From: Lumbricus terrestris
Taxonomy: Eukaryota > Annelida > Clitellata > Crassiclitellata > Lumbricidae
Assembly: GCA_949752735.1 (NCBI GenBank)
Contig: OX457043.1
Coordinates: 40,232,297-40,296,296, forward strand
DNA: 64,000 nt
Direction: 5' to 3'
Both the position numbers and the translations under genes were made by a program. Positions 33,719 through 44,159 of the stretch are shown in pieces (position 1 is the stretch's first letter; each line of letters begins with the position of its first letter). Under the pieces are notes generated by a model. That model made no database searches and had not been told where the DNA came from. It saw only the letters and a list, made by a program, of their open reading frames with translations.

Positions 33719-33915
33719 CAGAGAGACAGAGAGACAGAAAGACAGAAAGACAGAGAGAGGGAGGGAGAGAACGAGAGAGAGCGAGAGGGAGATGGAGACC
33801 GACAGACAGACATACAGACAGACAGAGAGAACGAGAGAAAGAGAGAGAAACAGAGAGAAACAGAGGGAGACCGAGAGATACAGAGCGAGAGAGACAGAGA
33901 AAGAGAGCGAGAAAA
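33615..33915. repeat. (GT)n(CT)n then (GA)n/(GACA)n array
   Basis: A CT run at 33632-33643 is followed within 10 bases by a GA run of about 50 bp, giving a near hairpin-forming inverted junction, then by GACAGA, GAGAAC and similar units to about 33910. Confidence 0.9.
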
Positions 33916-34037
33916 AAAACATGCAATCAGGCATTCACTGACTGTATCAATTACGTTTGGTCCGGAAATAATGAATCGCCCTCTGAAGCCAATCGTATTA
34001 TATTATTGCTGTATTATATTCCATCAGACCCAAGTGC

Positions 34038-34153
34038 TACTACTACTACTACTACTGCTTCTGCTGCTACTGCTTCTGCTGCTACTGCTGCTGCTACTAC
34101 TACTGCTACTGCTGCTGCTACTGCTGCTGCTGCTGCTGTTGCTGCTGCTGGAG
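34038..34153. repeat. (CTA)n/(CTG)n trinucleotide array
   Basis: CTA and CTG units in interleaved blocks (TACTACTGCTTCTGCTGC repeats). Poly-Leu or poly-Gln frames are artefacts. Confidence 0.95.
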
Positions 34154-34159
34154 CTGATG

Positions 34160-34970
34160 TTGTAGTGGAAGGCACCGTCCCCATTGGAAAGAATGTGGGT
34201 AATGGTAACACTGCATGCATGAAGAGTTGATGATCAACATGGACTGCGGATCACATTCCGGTATGTATACCGTCCATGCAGAAGGTCGACTCAGCCTTGC
34301 ATTTGCCAGAAGATAGCGATGGAATTTAACGAGGTGCAAGGCGTGACTGCCAAACAGATTAATCTTATTTAATCTCTTTTTTGATAACTTCTGATCATCT
34401 GTTCGTGATATGAATTGCAATCATGCTGCAACGCTAATCCAGTTGGTCAGTTGGTCAGTTGGTCAGTAATGAACGAAGATAATTAAGTAGAGTCTACATG
34501 TGGCAGCATTGGCATGCACGCACCTCTATGCGATTTCGAAGCATGCGTGGCAGCGTCATTTTTAGCCATGAATCTGTATTATATATATATTTAAAATATA
34601 CAATATAAAGTCTAAAAATTTTCGTTGGTGCACATGTATTCACAGTCAAATCAACCCCATCCAGATGCATATTTTATCCTTCATAATTATATAGCTCAAT
34701 TACCTGGCAGGCTATCAGCTTATATTTTTATTTAATTTAGCCTAATGCAGACTTACTTATCCTAACCAAACGAGACTAAAAGCCCTCGTCTTTGTCTCGT
34801 GGAAAATGAAGACACACGAATAGGTCCATTAATCATTGGACACATGTAGCACACACACGCACCTACTTTCGCAGACATTAAGGATATTAGAAACACGTGA
34901 GGAAGGTCAATATGAATAGTCCCAAATAAAACTATCCACCTAGCCGTGAATATTGTACAGGCACCTGTAC
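34160..34970. other. Anonymous sequence
   Basis: Contains a GGTCAGTT triplet at 34443-34466 and no recognised gene. Confidence 0.4.
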
Positions 34971-34974
34971 AAAA

Positions 34975-35628
34975 GTGATGGTGGTGAGCAGAAATCGAGA
35001 GAGGATAGGGATCACTTGTAATGGAGGAATCTTGGAGCAGGTGGAGTCGTTCCTTTACCTAGGCGTCATAGTGGAGGAGAGTGGAGATGGAGGCAGGGAG
35101 ATAAGAGCCAGACTGGGTATGGCGCGAACAACCATGGGGTCTTTGAGTACGCTGTGGAAGGACAGAACCATTGGAGCAGGGTTGAAGCTAAGGCTTATGG
35201 GGTCACTGGTGTGGCCGGTGGCACTGTACGGCTGTGAAACTTGGACGCTAAGGAAGGAAGACAAAAGAAGAATATCAGCGTTTGAGATGACGACTTATAG
35301 AAAGATGCTGAGAGTCAGCTGGAAGGAGTTCAGAACAAATGAATCTATACTGGAAGAGCTGCAGCCGGAGCGGCGCCTGCTGGAGGTGGTGAAAGGAAGG
35401 AAGCTGAACTACTTCGGACACATGATAAGAGCAGACAAGCTGCCGGCATTCATATGTCAGGGCTATCTGGACGGAAAAAGGGCTCAGGAAAGGCCGAGGA
35501 GAAGATGGATGGATGACGTAGAGGAATGGACGGGGATGATGATGGCTGACTGTGTGAGAACCGCGAGGAACAGAGAGCAATGGAGGAAGATGGCGTCGTC
35601 GACTCTGATCCCCGATCCTCAGCAATGA
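34975..35628 (+). pseudogene. Non-LTR retrotransposon ORF2, C-terminal 217 codons
   Basis: Open for 217 codons. It starts inside the RT thumb region with E-S-F-L-Y-L-G-V-I, continues R-L-M-G-S-L-V-W-P-V-A-L-Y-G-C-E-T-W-T-L, then L-E-V-V-K-G-R-K-L-N-Y-F-G-H-M-I-R, then E-R-P-R-R-R-W-M-D-D-V, and ends with R-N-R-E-Q-W-R-K-M. These FLYLG, YGCETWTL, FGH and RPRRRW motifs are characteristic of the C-terminal part of endonuclease/reverse-transcriptase LINE ORFs. The Met at the start is inside the domain, so this is a 5'-truncated copy. The lack of internal stops suggests it is fairly young. A GAC-rich tail follows (35636-35653) and then a SINE. Confidence 0.92.
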
Positions 35629-35635
35629 GGATGGT

Positions 35636-35653
35636 CACGACGACGACGACGAC
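35636..35653. repeat. (CGA)n tail
   Basis: CGACGACGACGACGAC run ending the LINE fragment; possibly the 3' simple-repeat tail typical of some LINE families. Confidence 0.5.
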
Positions 35654-35679
35654 CTGTATTGAATATGATTTACATATTT

Positions 35680-35902
35680 GGGGCGCGGTGGTGTAGTGGG
35701 TATGTTCGTTTTCTTGCAGCCGGATGGTTGCAGGTTCGAATCCACCTCAAACCGCCGCGTAAGGACCTTGAGCAAGTCCTTCACTCGCAATTGCTCGGGC
35801 GCTTCGGCGTGAAACTCCGGTGCAGTGGCCCCGCTGTAGTCGGGAGCGCCTCTGAATAGACAGCTTGAAAGTGCGCTATAGAAATGGAGAAATAAATAAA
35901 TC
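35680..35902 (+). mobile_element. tRNA-derived SINE, full-length copy
   Basis: Head GGGGCGCGGTGGTGTAGTGG (A-box-like), GGTTCGAATCC (B box), body AGTCCTTCACTCGCAATTGC, GCGTGAAACTCCG, then GGGAGCGCCTCTGAATAG, and 3' end GCGCTATAGAAATGG plus AAATAAATAAAT. About 223 bp long. Confidence 0.95.
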
Positions 35903-35954
35903 GCATTGGACGACGTGCTTCATGATGGTCTGATTAAATCAGAATGGAAATGAA

Positions 35955-36112
35955 ATGGAAGAAGAAGAAGAAGAAGAAGAAGAAGAAGAAGAAGAAGAAG
36001 AAGGAGAAGGAGAAGAAGAAGGAGAGGAAGAAGGAGAGGAAGAAGAAGAAGAAGAAGAAGAAGAAGAAGAAGGAGAAGAAGAAGGAGAGGAAGAAGGAGA
36101 GGAAGAAGAAGA
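35955..36112. repeat. (GAA)n/(GGA)n array
   Basis: GAAGAA runs with AGGAGAAGGAG blocks; the block GAGGAAGAAGGAGAGGAAG occurs twice about 60-70 bp apart. Confidence 0.95.
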
Positions 36113-36199
36113 AGCTCTAATGGAAGAAGACACGTCTTTGAATGGAATGACATTTCAAAACCATCCTTCGATGTCTCGCGAAGGATGTTTGGCTTCGTG

Positions 36200-36795
36200 C
36201 GTAGCAAATGTCACATGAAACATTTATGCAATTTATGCAGATTAGTAGACCTACAAGAGTTTATGAGCGGCATTATTTCCCGATGATTAATTTATCTTTA
36301 AAGGTTTATATAGGCCTGAATCTTTCTAACAATCTGCAAAAATTAGGGTCGTACTTTATTTCTACAGTATTAACAATTAATTGATAATTTCCATTGCGCC
36401 AGTACGTGTATAATACCAAATGTAAAGTATCAACCGATGTCGAGAAAGCCAAGCCGCATGCAATATCCAGATGATAAGTCCGACTTTATAATTATTATTA
36501 TAGGCAGAGTGACGCCTCCAATGGCAGATATGCAATTTGCAAAAGTAGGTATTAAACCGCGACCGAAATAACTGATATGAAGCCATCACTGAGCAGAAAG
36601 AACCGACAAAGTCAGAAAAAAATCCAAAATCTGTGTCCTGTAAAAGTGTCAAGAATTGTCAGAAAGCATCAGTAAAAAAAGAGCCAGTAGGCCTAGATTT
36701 TGTTTCCTGGAAGGCGATCTTCTGGTTATTATAACTGATGAGGAAGAAATTACATAAAAGCATGACATTGCCATTTTGGTCGAACTCTTACCACG
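36200..36795. other. Anonymous sequence
   Basis: Nothing recognised in any frame. Confidence 0.4.
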
Positions 36796-36799
36796 TCTT

Positions 36800-37100
36800 C
36801 ATGGGCGCAGTTTGGTTTCCGTTCTTGAAGGGGCTAAATTTGTTGGAGCTGAGACTCGGTCCATAATGAGCGGCGCCGAAAAACGCCAAAAAAGTTGATG
36901 ACTTTTTTCAGTCATTCCGAACTCATTCGTAAGTTTCGCGTTCGTTAAACACATCCATTTTCCCCGAAAAAGTTTCTGAGTCTGCGCCTTCTTGGGGAGG
37001 GCTAAACCCGAGAAAAGATACCATTTACAAGGTAAAAATGACTCTGGGTCTTCTTGGGAGGGCTTAGCCCCCCCCTAGCCCCTGAAAAACTCCGCCCGTG
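36800..37100. mobile_element. hAT-type MITE (~300-bp family), 301 bp
   Basis: Left end CATGGGCGCAGTTTGG, right end the complement CACGGGCGGAGTTT. Perfect 8-bp duplications CACGTCTT lie at 36792-36799 and 37101-37108. The interior includes GCCAAAAAAGTTGATGAC followed by TTTTTTCAGTCATT, the inverted form of the GGTCATCAACTTTTTTGGCG motif of the copy at 13648. The length is identical to that copy. Confidence 0.92.
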
Positions 37101-37373
37101 CACGTCTTTATAACAATTAGGCCTATATATGTTCCTTTAAAATTTACACAGTACCAACGCAACAAAGGAGGATGAGATCAGGCGAAACAGGTCTACTATT
37201 GCTTCAGAAAAGAAGAAGAAGAAAGAGATGCGAAAACTTCTTAGCTTGTAAGAGTTACGTAGGCTATTGCAAGCTAGCCTACATGAAATACTACATACAC
37301 GTAGCCTACATAGGATTTATATTGTAAGTTTGCCCAGGTGCATGGTCCTTTTTTGTTCTTTTACTGTTACATA

Positions 37374-37551
37374 CACCGTGAAGTTGAAAGATTCATACCT
37401 TTTTATCCGTTCAACTTTATCTCATGAAATTTTGGAATCACATTCTTGGTCCAATTCTCGAAATATTGTTTGGAAAATTTTAGCGAGATATGTTATCAGG
37501 TATTGGAGATATATGAAAAACAGTCTGGCCTACTTTTTTTGAATCACGGTG
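37374..37551. mobile_element. Solo mariner terminal repeat, 178 bp
   Basis: Flanked by TA (37372-37373 and 37552-37553). It begins CACCGTGA and then jumps directly into AAGTTGAAAGATTCATACC, which matches the element at 30551 but deep inside the right-hand inverted repeat (about 31580). The rest follows that repeat to the end GAATCACGGTG. So the element kept its right repeat and only the first eight or nine bases of the left end. Confidence 0.85.
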
Positions 37552-37554
37552 TAC

Positions 37555-37854
37555 ATGTGTGTTGCGGTGGTGACGTGTATCCTGCTAGACGCAAAATTAT
37601 GTTTGTGTTTGCGTTTGCGTTATTGCTGAAGTAATTATGTTTCTCATTACTTGGTTTCCACTGTTTCCTGATATACTTCATGACCAATGCACATTATTAT
37701 ATTTTTCATGCTTATCTTTTACTGTCATCTAGTTGCCTCTACGATAAACAAGCTACCCTAAATAAGCGTTTTTACTGTCACTTCTGTTTAGAATTTACAT
37801 TCGGAGAAGTTGTAGCCTACTATTTTGTTAGCATGCAATGTCAATTTATCTGTT

Positions 37855-37856
<2 letters not shown>
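37555..37856. other. Anonymous AT-rich sequence
   Basis: No gene or repeat recognised. Confidence 0.4.

Positions 37857-37941
<85 letters not shown>
37857..37941. repeat. (CT)n microsatellite
   Basis: About 42 uninterrupted CT units. Confidence 0.98.
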
Positions 37942-37944
<3 letters not shown>

Positions 37945-38245
37945 TCTGGATCAATAAATGACTGATGGATCAATAAATGATTGATGGATCAATAAATGAC
38001 TGATGGATCAATAAATGATTGATGGATCAATAAATGATTGATGGATCAATAAATGACTGATGGATCAATAAATGAATGATGGATCAATAAATAAATGATG
38101 GATCAATAAATGACTGATGGATCAATAAATGAATGATGGATCAATAAATGACTGATGGATCAATAAATGTTTGATGGATCAATAAATAAATGATTGATGG
38201 ATCAATAAGTAATTGGTGGATCAATAAATGATTGATTGATTTATT
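37945..38245. repeat. 19-bp minisatellite (TGATGGATCAATAAATGAY)
   Basis: About fifteen copies of TGATGGATCAATAAATGAC with ATTG, ACTG, AATG and TTTG variants; a few units are 23 bp through an extra AAAT. It directly follows the CT microsatellite. Confidence 0.95.
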
Positions 38246-38249
38246 GCAC

Positions 38250-38835
38250 TATACAGTATACAACGTCATTCTTTGCCATGCATTCAACTAAAATATTGTC
38301 TCTTATGGTTAGTTAGCAGCCTCGCTTCAATAGTAAGTGCGCAACAAGAACGAAAAAATATATTCCTACTGCATGAAATTTATTTTATTTATTTTAAGTA
38401 ATTGCAATAGCAGTGCTGATTAAAAGTTGTCAAGCATTGCGCTACCAAACAATACGATTTCAACGATAGTCCCTGATATTCTGCCACGTCCGTTTCGATT
38501 CAAGGAGATCTCTGCCCCACCATGCATGCAGCGCAGTGGGCATCAGTCTTCGTAGGGATTTCCTTCATATGGATTCCTCTCCACGACGTCCTTTTCCTTC
38601 TGACTACAATGCCGCTGATTTCATCTGCTCGTATGATTCAGTTTCCTTCGAAATGTAATCAAGGAAAACGTGAATTTTGTCAGACTGGTTAGTACCTCTC
38701 ATAATATTATGAAACCGAATTAATGCAAAGAAGAAGTTTGTCTCGACGAGCGATATCCTGAATGGCGAATTTTCGCAATGCTTGTCGACAAGCAGGCAAG
38801 AATGAGAATGCGATGAACAATGCAATGAGCAACAA
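38250..38835. other. Anonymous sequence
   Basis: No gene recognised. An open frame at 38604-38825 (-) has no known motif. Confidence 0.4.
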
Positions 38836-38837
38836 GA

Positions 38838-39062
38838 AGATGATGATGATAAAGAAGATGATGAAGATGATGAAGAAGAAGATGATGATGATAAAGAAGA
38901 TGATGAAGATGATGAAGAAGATGATGATGATGATGATAAAGAAGATGATGAAGATGATGATGAAGAGACGAAATGGAAAGCGGTATAGGCGAAGAGGCTG
39001 ATGAGGCATCATCATCAGCATCATCAGCATCAGCATCAACATCAACATCAACATCATTAACA
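38838..39062. repeat. GAT/GAA and CAT/CAG trinucleotide array
   Basis: AAGATGATGATGATAAAG blocks are repeated two to three times (38838-38985). After a 40-bp spacer, (CATCAT)(CAGCATCAA) repeats follow on the complementary motif (39005-39058), so the two halves form an inverted repeat. Confidence 0.9.
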
Positions 39063-39099
39063 ACCTCATCATCACAGTAATATTCGTCCCAGGTGTGCC

Positions 39100-39435
39100 G
39101 CTGTAAAGAATTTTTGCTCTGCTGGGTGCACCGGGGTTCAAACAAGTTTCGAGCCACTGGCGTTGGTTGAATGAAAATTGATAGTCCTGAATGGCAATAT
39201 ATTCTACTTAAGCACAATATTGTCATCACTCACAGGACGTTTATGCCATACGTCCGATATAATACGGGCGCATACGAATCACTGCACCACTTAATTTGAT
39301 CTGTTTAGATAATGCTCTACAATGCTACATCCAGTTAGCTCAAGAATGAGGGACTGAACCGCATTATGTTTGTGTCTATGTCGGAAAACATAAAGGAAAC
39401 AATGACTAAACTGTATTATGATATATCCATGAGAA
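39100..39435. other. Anonymous sequence
   Basis: No recognisable gene or element. Confidence 0.4.
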
Positions 39436-39439
39436 TTAC

Positions 39440-40510
39440 CACTGACCGTTGAAGGTTTCCCAGATAGGCTTAATTGGGTCTTTCATGCTTCAGAAATGGC
39501 ATCGATAATTTTTGCTATAGGTGGCGACTGTCGTCTGGAAGTCAATAGAATTCCCAACGTCTTCTCAAGTCATCGCCCATGAATTGAACCAACACATTCA
39601 ATTCGTTGTCTTTGAGACTAACCAGTTGGGACATGGTTTAACCACGCGCTTCCGGACGGCCGTGGACCCTCCCCCAATGATTCTGGATATTTTGCGCCAC
39701 ACTGCATCGAAAGCTTCCCAGACAACAATTGATCCCTTGAATATAATTATGACATTGAGAAACAAAATTATTATTCAATCCAGGAAGATATTCTTTTCCA
39801 TCTGCAACATGATCCGCCTGCTGTCATTTACGGTTGAACATGAGGAGTGTGTTGTGGATGCTTACATTCATCAACAGAGGAACAGTTCGTCCTCGTCTGC
39901 CGGTTACTTCTAACCGGTTACTTCTAATCGGCTACTCTGAGACGATTTCTTTTCCTGTGGCTAAAGTGCCTTGCGAGCCAGAAGTAGCTTCCTCACACCA
40001 ATCCTTCTCACACATTTCGACGAAGCCATGGCACCAAAGTTTTTCCATTATCTCTTTCTTCAAAGTCTGAAGCGCCTGATCTTTTGGGATCTGGGAGTAC
40101 TCCCGATGGGCATTGCTCCAGCTTAATGGCCAATGACGCACATTTACATTCGTCATCGTGTCAGAGTCGTTATCTGACTCATCTGATATACATCCTTCAC
40201 AGCGCTGATGATGGTTTGAAACAAGCTGAGCATCAACGACCCTTCCATAGTGGTAGTCTCTATTCCAGGGAGCTTCTGAATTTCTATGAACAGTCTACTT
40301 ATTCCAGTAATCGTGCTATGACTATGTCTTTTATATTTGCCATGCCTTAGAAAAAGTTTCGACGACAGCGTCATAAAGATGGCATCTCCTCGCATAGCGT
40401 CCTTCATCTGTCCTTCCAACATTCCATGTAAGATAGAATACGCTTCCGGTTTGTGTTTACAGGAACCAGAAGCAGCATCAATGCCTGCCTTGCCAAACGC
40501 CCTCATTTTG
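39440..40510 (-). pseudogene. Decayed coding relic, uncharacterised invertebrate protein family
   Basis: Read on the minus strand from 40506, several frames in succession give a consistent protein-like pattern: F-L-R-H-G, then R-L-F-I-E-I-Q-K-L-P-G-I-E-T-T-T, then F-Q-T-I-I-S-A-V-K-D-V (to 40153), then F-V-E-M-C-E-K-D-W-C-E-E (about 39990), then T-M-S-Q-L-V-S-L-K-D-N-E-L-N and F-M-G-D-D-L-R-R-R-W-E-F-Y-stop-L-P-D-D-S-R (about 39620-39510). In-frame stops and at least two frame changes show it is not functional. I recall this order of motifs from a multi-copy uncharacterised family in invertebrates and fish. The end pattern (conserved basic, then M/L-G-H, then F-Y) vaguely resembles the tyrosine-recombinase C terminus, but that is an inference. 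Part of the 3' flank (GTTGAAGGTTTCCCAGATAGG) recurs at about 41182. Confidence 0.45.
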
Positions 40511-40675
40511 CTGTCAGCCCTGCCTTATAGCGATAGGCCTACCGGTAAAATAGTCTGCGGCCAATATAGAATTGGAATGGTGGAGAAAGCGTATGTCGTT
40601 CATATTTATGCTACTGCTTTTCCTCTCCAATCTGCAGTACTCATTGCATCTGTTCATTTATGGCCATCCCCTTTC

Positions 40676-40712
40676 ATATTTCATATTTCATATTTCATAT
40701 CTCATATTTCGA
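40676..40712. repeat. Short (ATATTTC)n array
   Basis: Five near-identical 7-bp units. Confidence 0.8.
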
Positions 40713-40719
40713 CTTTTAA

Positions 40720-41235
40720 AACTGAACATCTTCACTACCTGCTCGGATTCAGATTAAACTTCTCTTCCCTACCACCAGTAGAATGCTTTTAGTTCAAGTT
40801 CCTCGCTACCTCTGAGATCTATCAGGCGGCCCATTTTCAGCTAGCTGCCTCTGGACGCCCTGCCCTCTCCCCTCGTGAATCAAGTCGGAGACATCTGTGT
40901 TCAGGTATAGGCCTATACCTAGACATGGACAGTCACGCCTCGTCGTTTCGGGGCTTGTAATCTGATGTTTATGGTGTTATAAACATGAGTTCTTTAATGT
41001 GCAGTCGCCCAGAGCGTAAAGGTTCGAGTTCGTGTAGAAAACGGGTGCTATATAAATTTGAATTTATCAGGTTGCCGCAATTGATAGCTGTCGTTTACAA
41101 TTCTGCTATTTATTGCTGTTTACAATTCTGCTATTTATATTATGAATCTGGTGACAGATCATAAACGCCATCACACGACGAACGTTGAAGGTTTTCCAGA
41201 TAGGCTTAGGTCTTTCCAGCATCAGAAATAGTATA
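40720..41235. other. Anonymous sequence with SINE-tail-like end
   Basis: GGGTGCTATATAAATTTG at 41045 resembles the 3' end of the SINE/LINE tails. A 38-bp flank similar to 39449-39486 lies at 41182. No gene is recognised. Confidence 0.4.
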
Positions 41236-41236
41236 A

Positions 41237-41315
41237 GTATTGAGCAATTTTTCCTCAAACTAAAACCAAGCGAAGCCGTTTGAACAATCTGTCAAGCAGC
41301 TTTTCAATTGAGTGG
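41237..41315. repeat. Diverged direct repeat, copy 1
   Basis: AATTTTTCCTCAAACTAAAA, then CCAAGCGAAGCCGTTTGAAC, then GTGGCGCTTC. Matches a second copy at 41872 with about 20-30 percent differences. Confidence 0.6.
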
Positions 41316-41871
41316 CGCTTCTTGAAACCAGATATTGGTGGGAGTTTGAGTAGTTAGTTCACCTTTCAGAACTAAGAAGACAATCTGCGTCAGATAGGCC
41401 TACATAATTATAACTAGGCCTAGTCTGGTTCACTTGTTACACGTTTAACGACACTGCCATATCAGTGATGATTAGTGTCGCCCTCCTCCTTTATCCAGGC
41501 TTGGGACTGGCACTGGCAGAGTGCAATCCAGTGGCGGAGTTTAGTATAAGTATTGAGCTTATACAACAGAAGTAATGCTTTGATTATACTGCAGGGAAAC
41601 GTCTGATGCCATTGTTTGCACTCTATAAAGAACGATCTATTATTGTGTAATGTTGAGCCTCATAATGATAATAGGCCTACATGATTGTACCTACATGGAT
41701 ACTAGATAGCCTCTTGTTTCTCATCGTGTAGCCTACGATCATTTTAATCCTTAAGGGCATATAATTCATCTTAATAAATAGCGTATGTAAACTATTGTTT
41801 AACTAGATCTACTCTTCAATAATTTCTTATATTTCTTCATTAATTTAGTCCTACACGCGTCCCTTGGATTG

Positions 41872-41950
41872 TCGTCAATTTTTGCTCAAACTAAAACCGA
41901 ACGAAACCGTCTAAATAATCTGTCGCTCAATCGATAGGTGGCGCCTCTGT
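41872..41950. repeat. Diverged direct repeat, copy 2
   Basis: CAATTTTTGCTCAAACTAAAA-type start, CGAACGAAACCGTCTAAATA, and GGTGGCGCCTC end. Probably a dispersed repeat family; identity unknown. Confidence 0.6.
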
Positions 41951-41959
41951 TCACACTTC

Positions 41960-42950
41960 GACCAATTGCATGGAAGCAGATTTCAAAATGTTAACTCAAT
42001 CGATTTCTTGATTAATTACATTTAGGACTACATTACATTACACTACTATCTGTTGGCTTTACTCTTCTTCTTTTTATTTCTTTTCGTCCTCTGTCCTTAG
42101 GCAGGTTCGAATGTTTGACGTCTCCACTCTTTTCTGTTCTGTGCTTCCCTTTTCAGCTTCTGGTAACCGTCTTTCATCATCCAGTCCAACAATCTTTGCT
42201 CAATTATCTCTAACTGAAGTATATAGAAGTGGTTTTACGATTGTTATGCAGATGACGTCATCTCTGTTACGAATGACGTCATCTCTGTTGCCAAGACGTC
42301 ATCTTCCGACAGACTGCTTCGCGCTGCGCGCATAGGAAGCAACTCCAGATTCATCTTTAAAATCGACTTTGAAGATCTGGCTCAAATGATCATTCGGATT
42401 AGAAGGAAGTCAGAAATTCAGGTTCAATATAAGAATTTCTCGGCTTTCTATATGACCGATAGGCTATATTTATCAAAAGTCCATTGTTCTGTCACTTCTG
42501 TGGATGACAGAAACGTTAATTCGTATGTCTACCGAAAATGAAAATCAAGAAATTGGAAATTTGATAAGAATTGTTTCATTTAAATGCGCTCAATTGATCA
42601 GCGAATAGAAAAGCAGACGCTATCGGAACAACGACTGCGATGTGACGCAATTTAAGGAACTTGCCTCCGTCCAGAAATAGTCTACCATCAGGGTAGAACC
42701 ATGTCGTATACCGATAAAGAATCTATCGAAAAGAAGCCAGAAATTCGATTAAAGATTAAGATTTGAAATCTTCATTTGTAAAAGAAAGCAATCGATGATT
42801 TATTCAACGATTATTCAACGATTATTCAACGATTATTCAGCGATTATAATCTTCAAATATGACGTAATGGCAGAAAATCGAGGTCGCTAATCTGTTTTAT
42901 TTTAACAAAGTATACCGTTAAAATAGCAACTGTCTCTCAGTTGCATTAAA
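41960..42950. other. Anonymous sequence
   Basis: No gene recognised. GATTATTCAAC is repeated four times at 42798-42841. Confidence 0.4.
42253..42301. promoter_or_regulatory. Three tandem CRE-like TGACGTCA sites
   Basis: TGACGTCA at 42253-42260 and 42274-42281 and AGACGTCA at 42294-42301, each followed by TCTCTGTT or a variant, so the site arose by a 21-bp tandem duplication. Whether any is bound by CREB/ATF is unknown. Confidence 0.35.
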
Positions 42951-42962
42951 ACGAGCGTATAC

Positions 42963-43016
42963 ATGGTGGTGGTGGTGGTGGTGGTGGTGGTGGTGGTGGT
43001 GGTGGTGGTGGTGGTG
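42963..43016. repeat. (GGT)n microsatellite
   Basis: TGGTGG run of 54 bp; G-rich strand. Confidence 0.97.
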
Positions 43017-43355
43017 AACGATGATAAATTACGTTGGTAGGGTTGCTGTCAATTCGCTCTGCAGTGGGTCTCTTGATAACAGCAGGATGCATATAACGTT
43101 ATACTTAAGCACAGTCGATGTATCACTTAACTGCACAGTCCTATATTATACAGCTCTTCTCTGCTCTGCATGATTCCTAATAAACAGAGCGAGCAAAGTG
43201 GAGGAACCTTTCTCTTCCCGTTTGCGTTGGCATACGCCTCTACTTATTATTTGGTAAACTTGAAGGTCAGAAGAACACATGTAGAGCGGTAAATATTACA
43301 AGGAAAAACTCGACTCAATTTCGTTGTATAAGCTTACCTGCTAAGGCTGCTAAGC

Positions 43356-43735
43356 GACCATGAAATGGAAATATAACATTTAAAATTTTAAATATATATA
43401 TTCATTTAATGGTTCGTTTTAGAAGTGATTGGCAATTTCCTCATTCTGTGTATTAATTTTATATAACACTTTTAGTGACCTTTAGAATGTCAATCAATTA
43501 TATAAGAAGAAGAAAAGGACGATAATATGTGTTTAGTTTCGTTGCAGCTGCGGTTCACCGATCGACCATAGAATGTAAATATAATATTCAAATATATATT
43601 TATTTAATGGTTCGTTTTATAAGTGATTGGCAATTTCCTCATTCTGTGATATATCTAAATAGAGCTTTTAGTGAACTCTGGCAAATTGCAAGTGGCAATC
43701 AAATATATTATAAGAAGAAGAAAAACGACAAGACT
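43356..43735. repeat. Diverged ~200-bp direct duplication
   Basis: Segment from about 43356 to 43521 is repeated at about 43564 to 43730. Shared blocks include TTTAATGGTTCGTTTTA, AGTGATTGGCAATTTCCTCA and TATAAGAAGAAGAAAA. The period drifts from 198 to 208 bp because of small indels. A short open frame (43529-43807) spans copy 2 but has no motif. Confidence 0.85.
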
Positions 43736-43934
43736 GAACAGGCATGCATACTTTATCTAATACTTTATAGACGCATGCAGAATGCAGATTGCTACACATG
43801 CATGTAAGATTAAGACAATGTACCGTGTACATACTAAACATGAGAAAAGCATCGGACTCTTCGACATAATATTGAGAAGATAATGGAAATCAAATATTGT
43901 TTCGATTCTCCGCCAATAAATAAAAAGTATCAGA

Positions 43935-44072
43935 AACTGATGATGAAGATGAAGATGAAGATGATGATGATGATGAAGAAGATGATGATGATGATGATGA
44001 GGATGAGGATGATGATGATGATGATGATGATGAGGATGATGATAAGGAGGAGGAGGAGGAGGATGAGCATGA
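43935..44072. repeat. (GAT)n/(GAA)n/(GAG)n array
   Basis: GATGAA, GATGAT and GAGGAT units; the acidic and methionine-rich frames are artefacts. Confidence 0.95.
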
Positions 44073-44159
44073 GGAAGAGGGGATGGGGAGTATTGAGCTC
44101 TGCAATTGCCGGTGCTCTTACATCTGCATGGACAACCGTGTTGATATTATACCGTTGAC

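Noticed and set aside
35680..35760. Functional tRNA gene
   Set aside because: A and B boxes are present but they head a 220-bp SINE with a LINE-like tail, and no cloverleaf with an anticodon arm could be drawn with confidence.
42230..42330. Possible reverse transcriptase active site (C-Y-A-D-D-V)
   Set aside because: The YADD residues come from the CRE-like TGACGTCA triplication; no flanking RT motifs are present.
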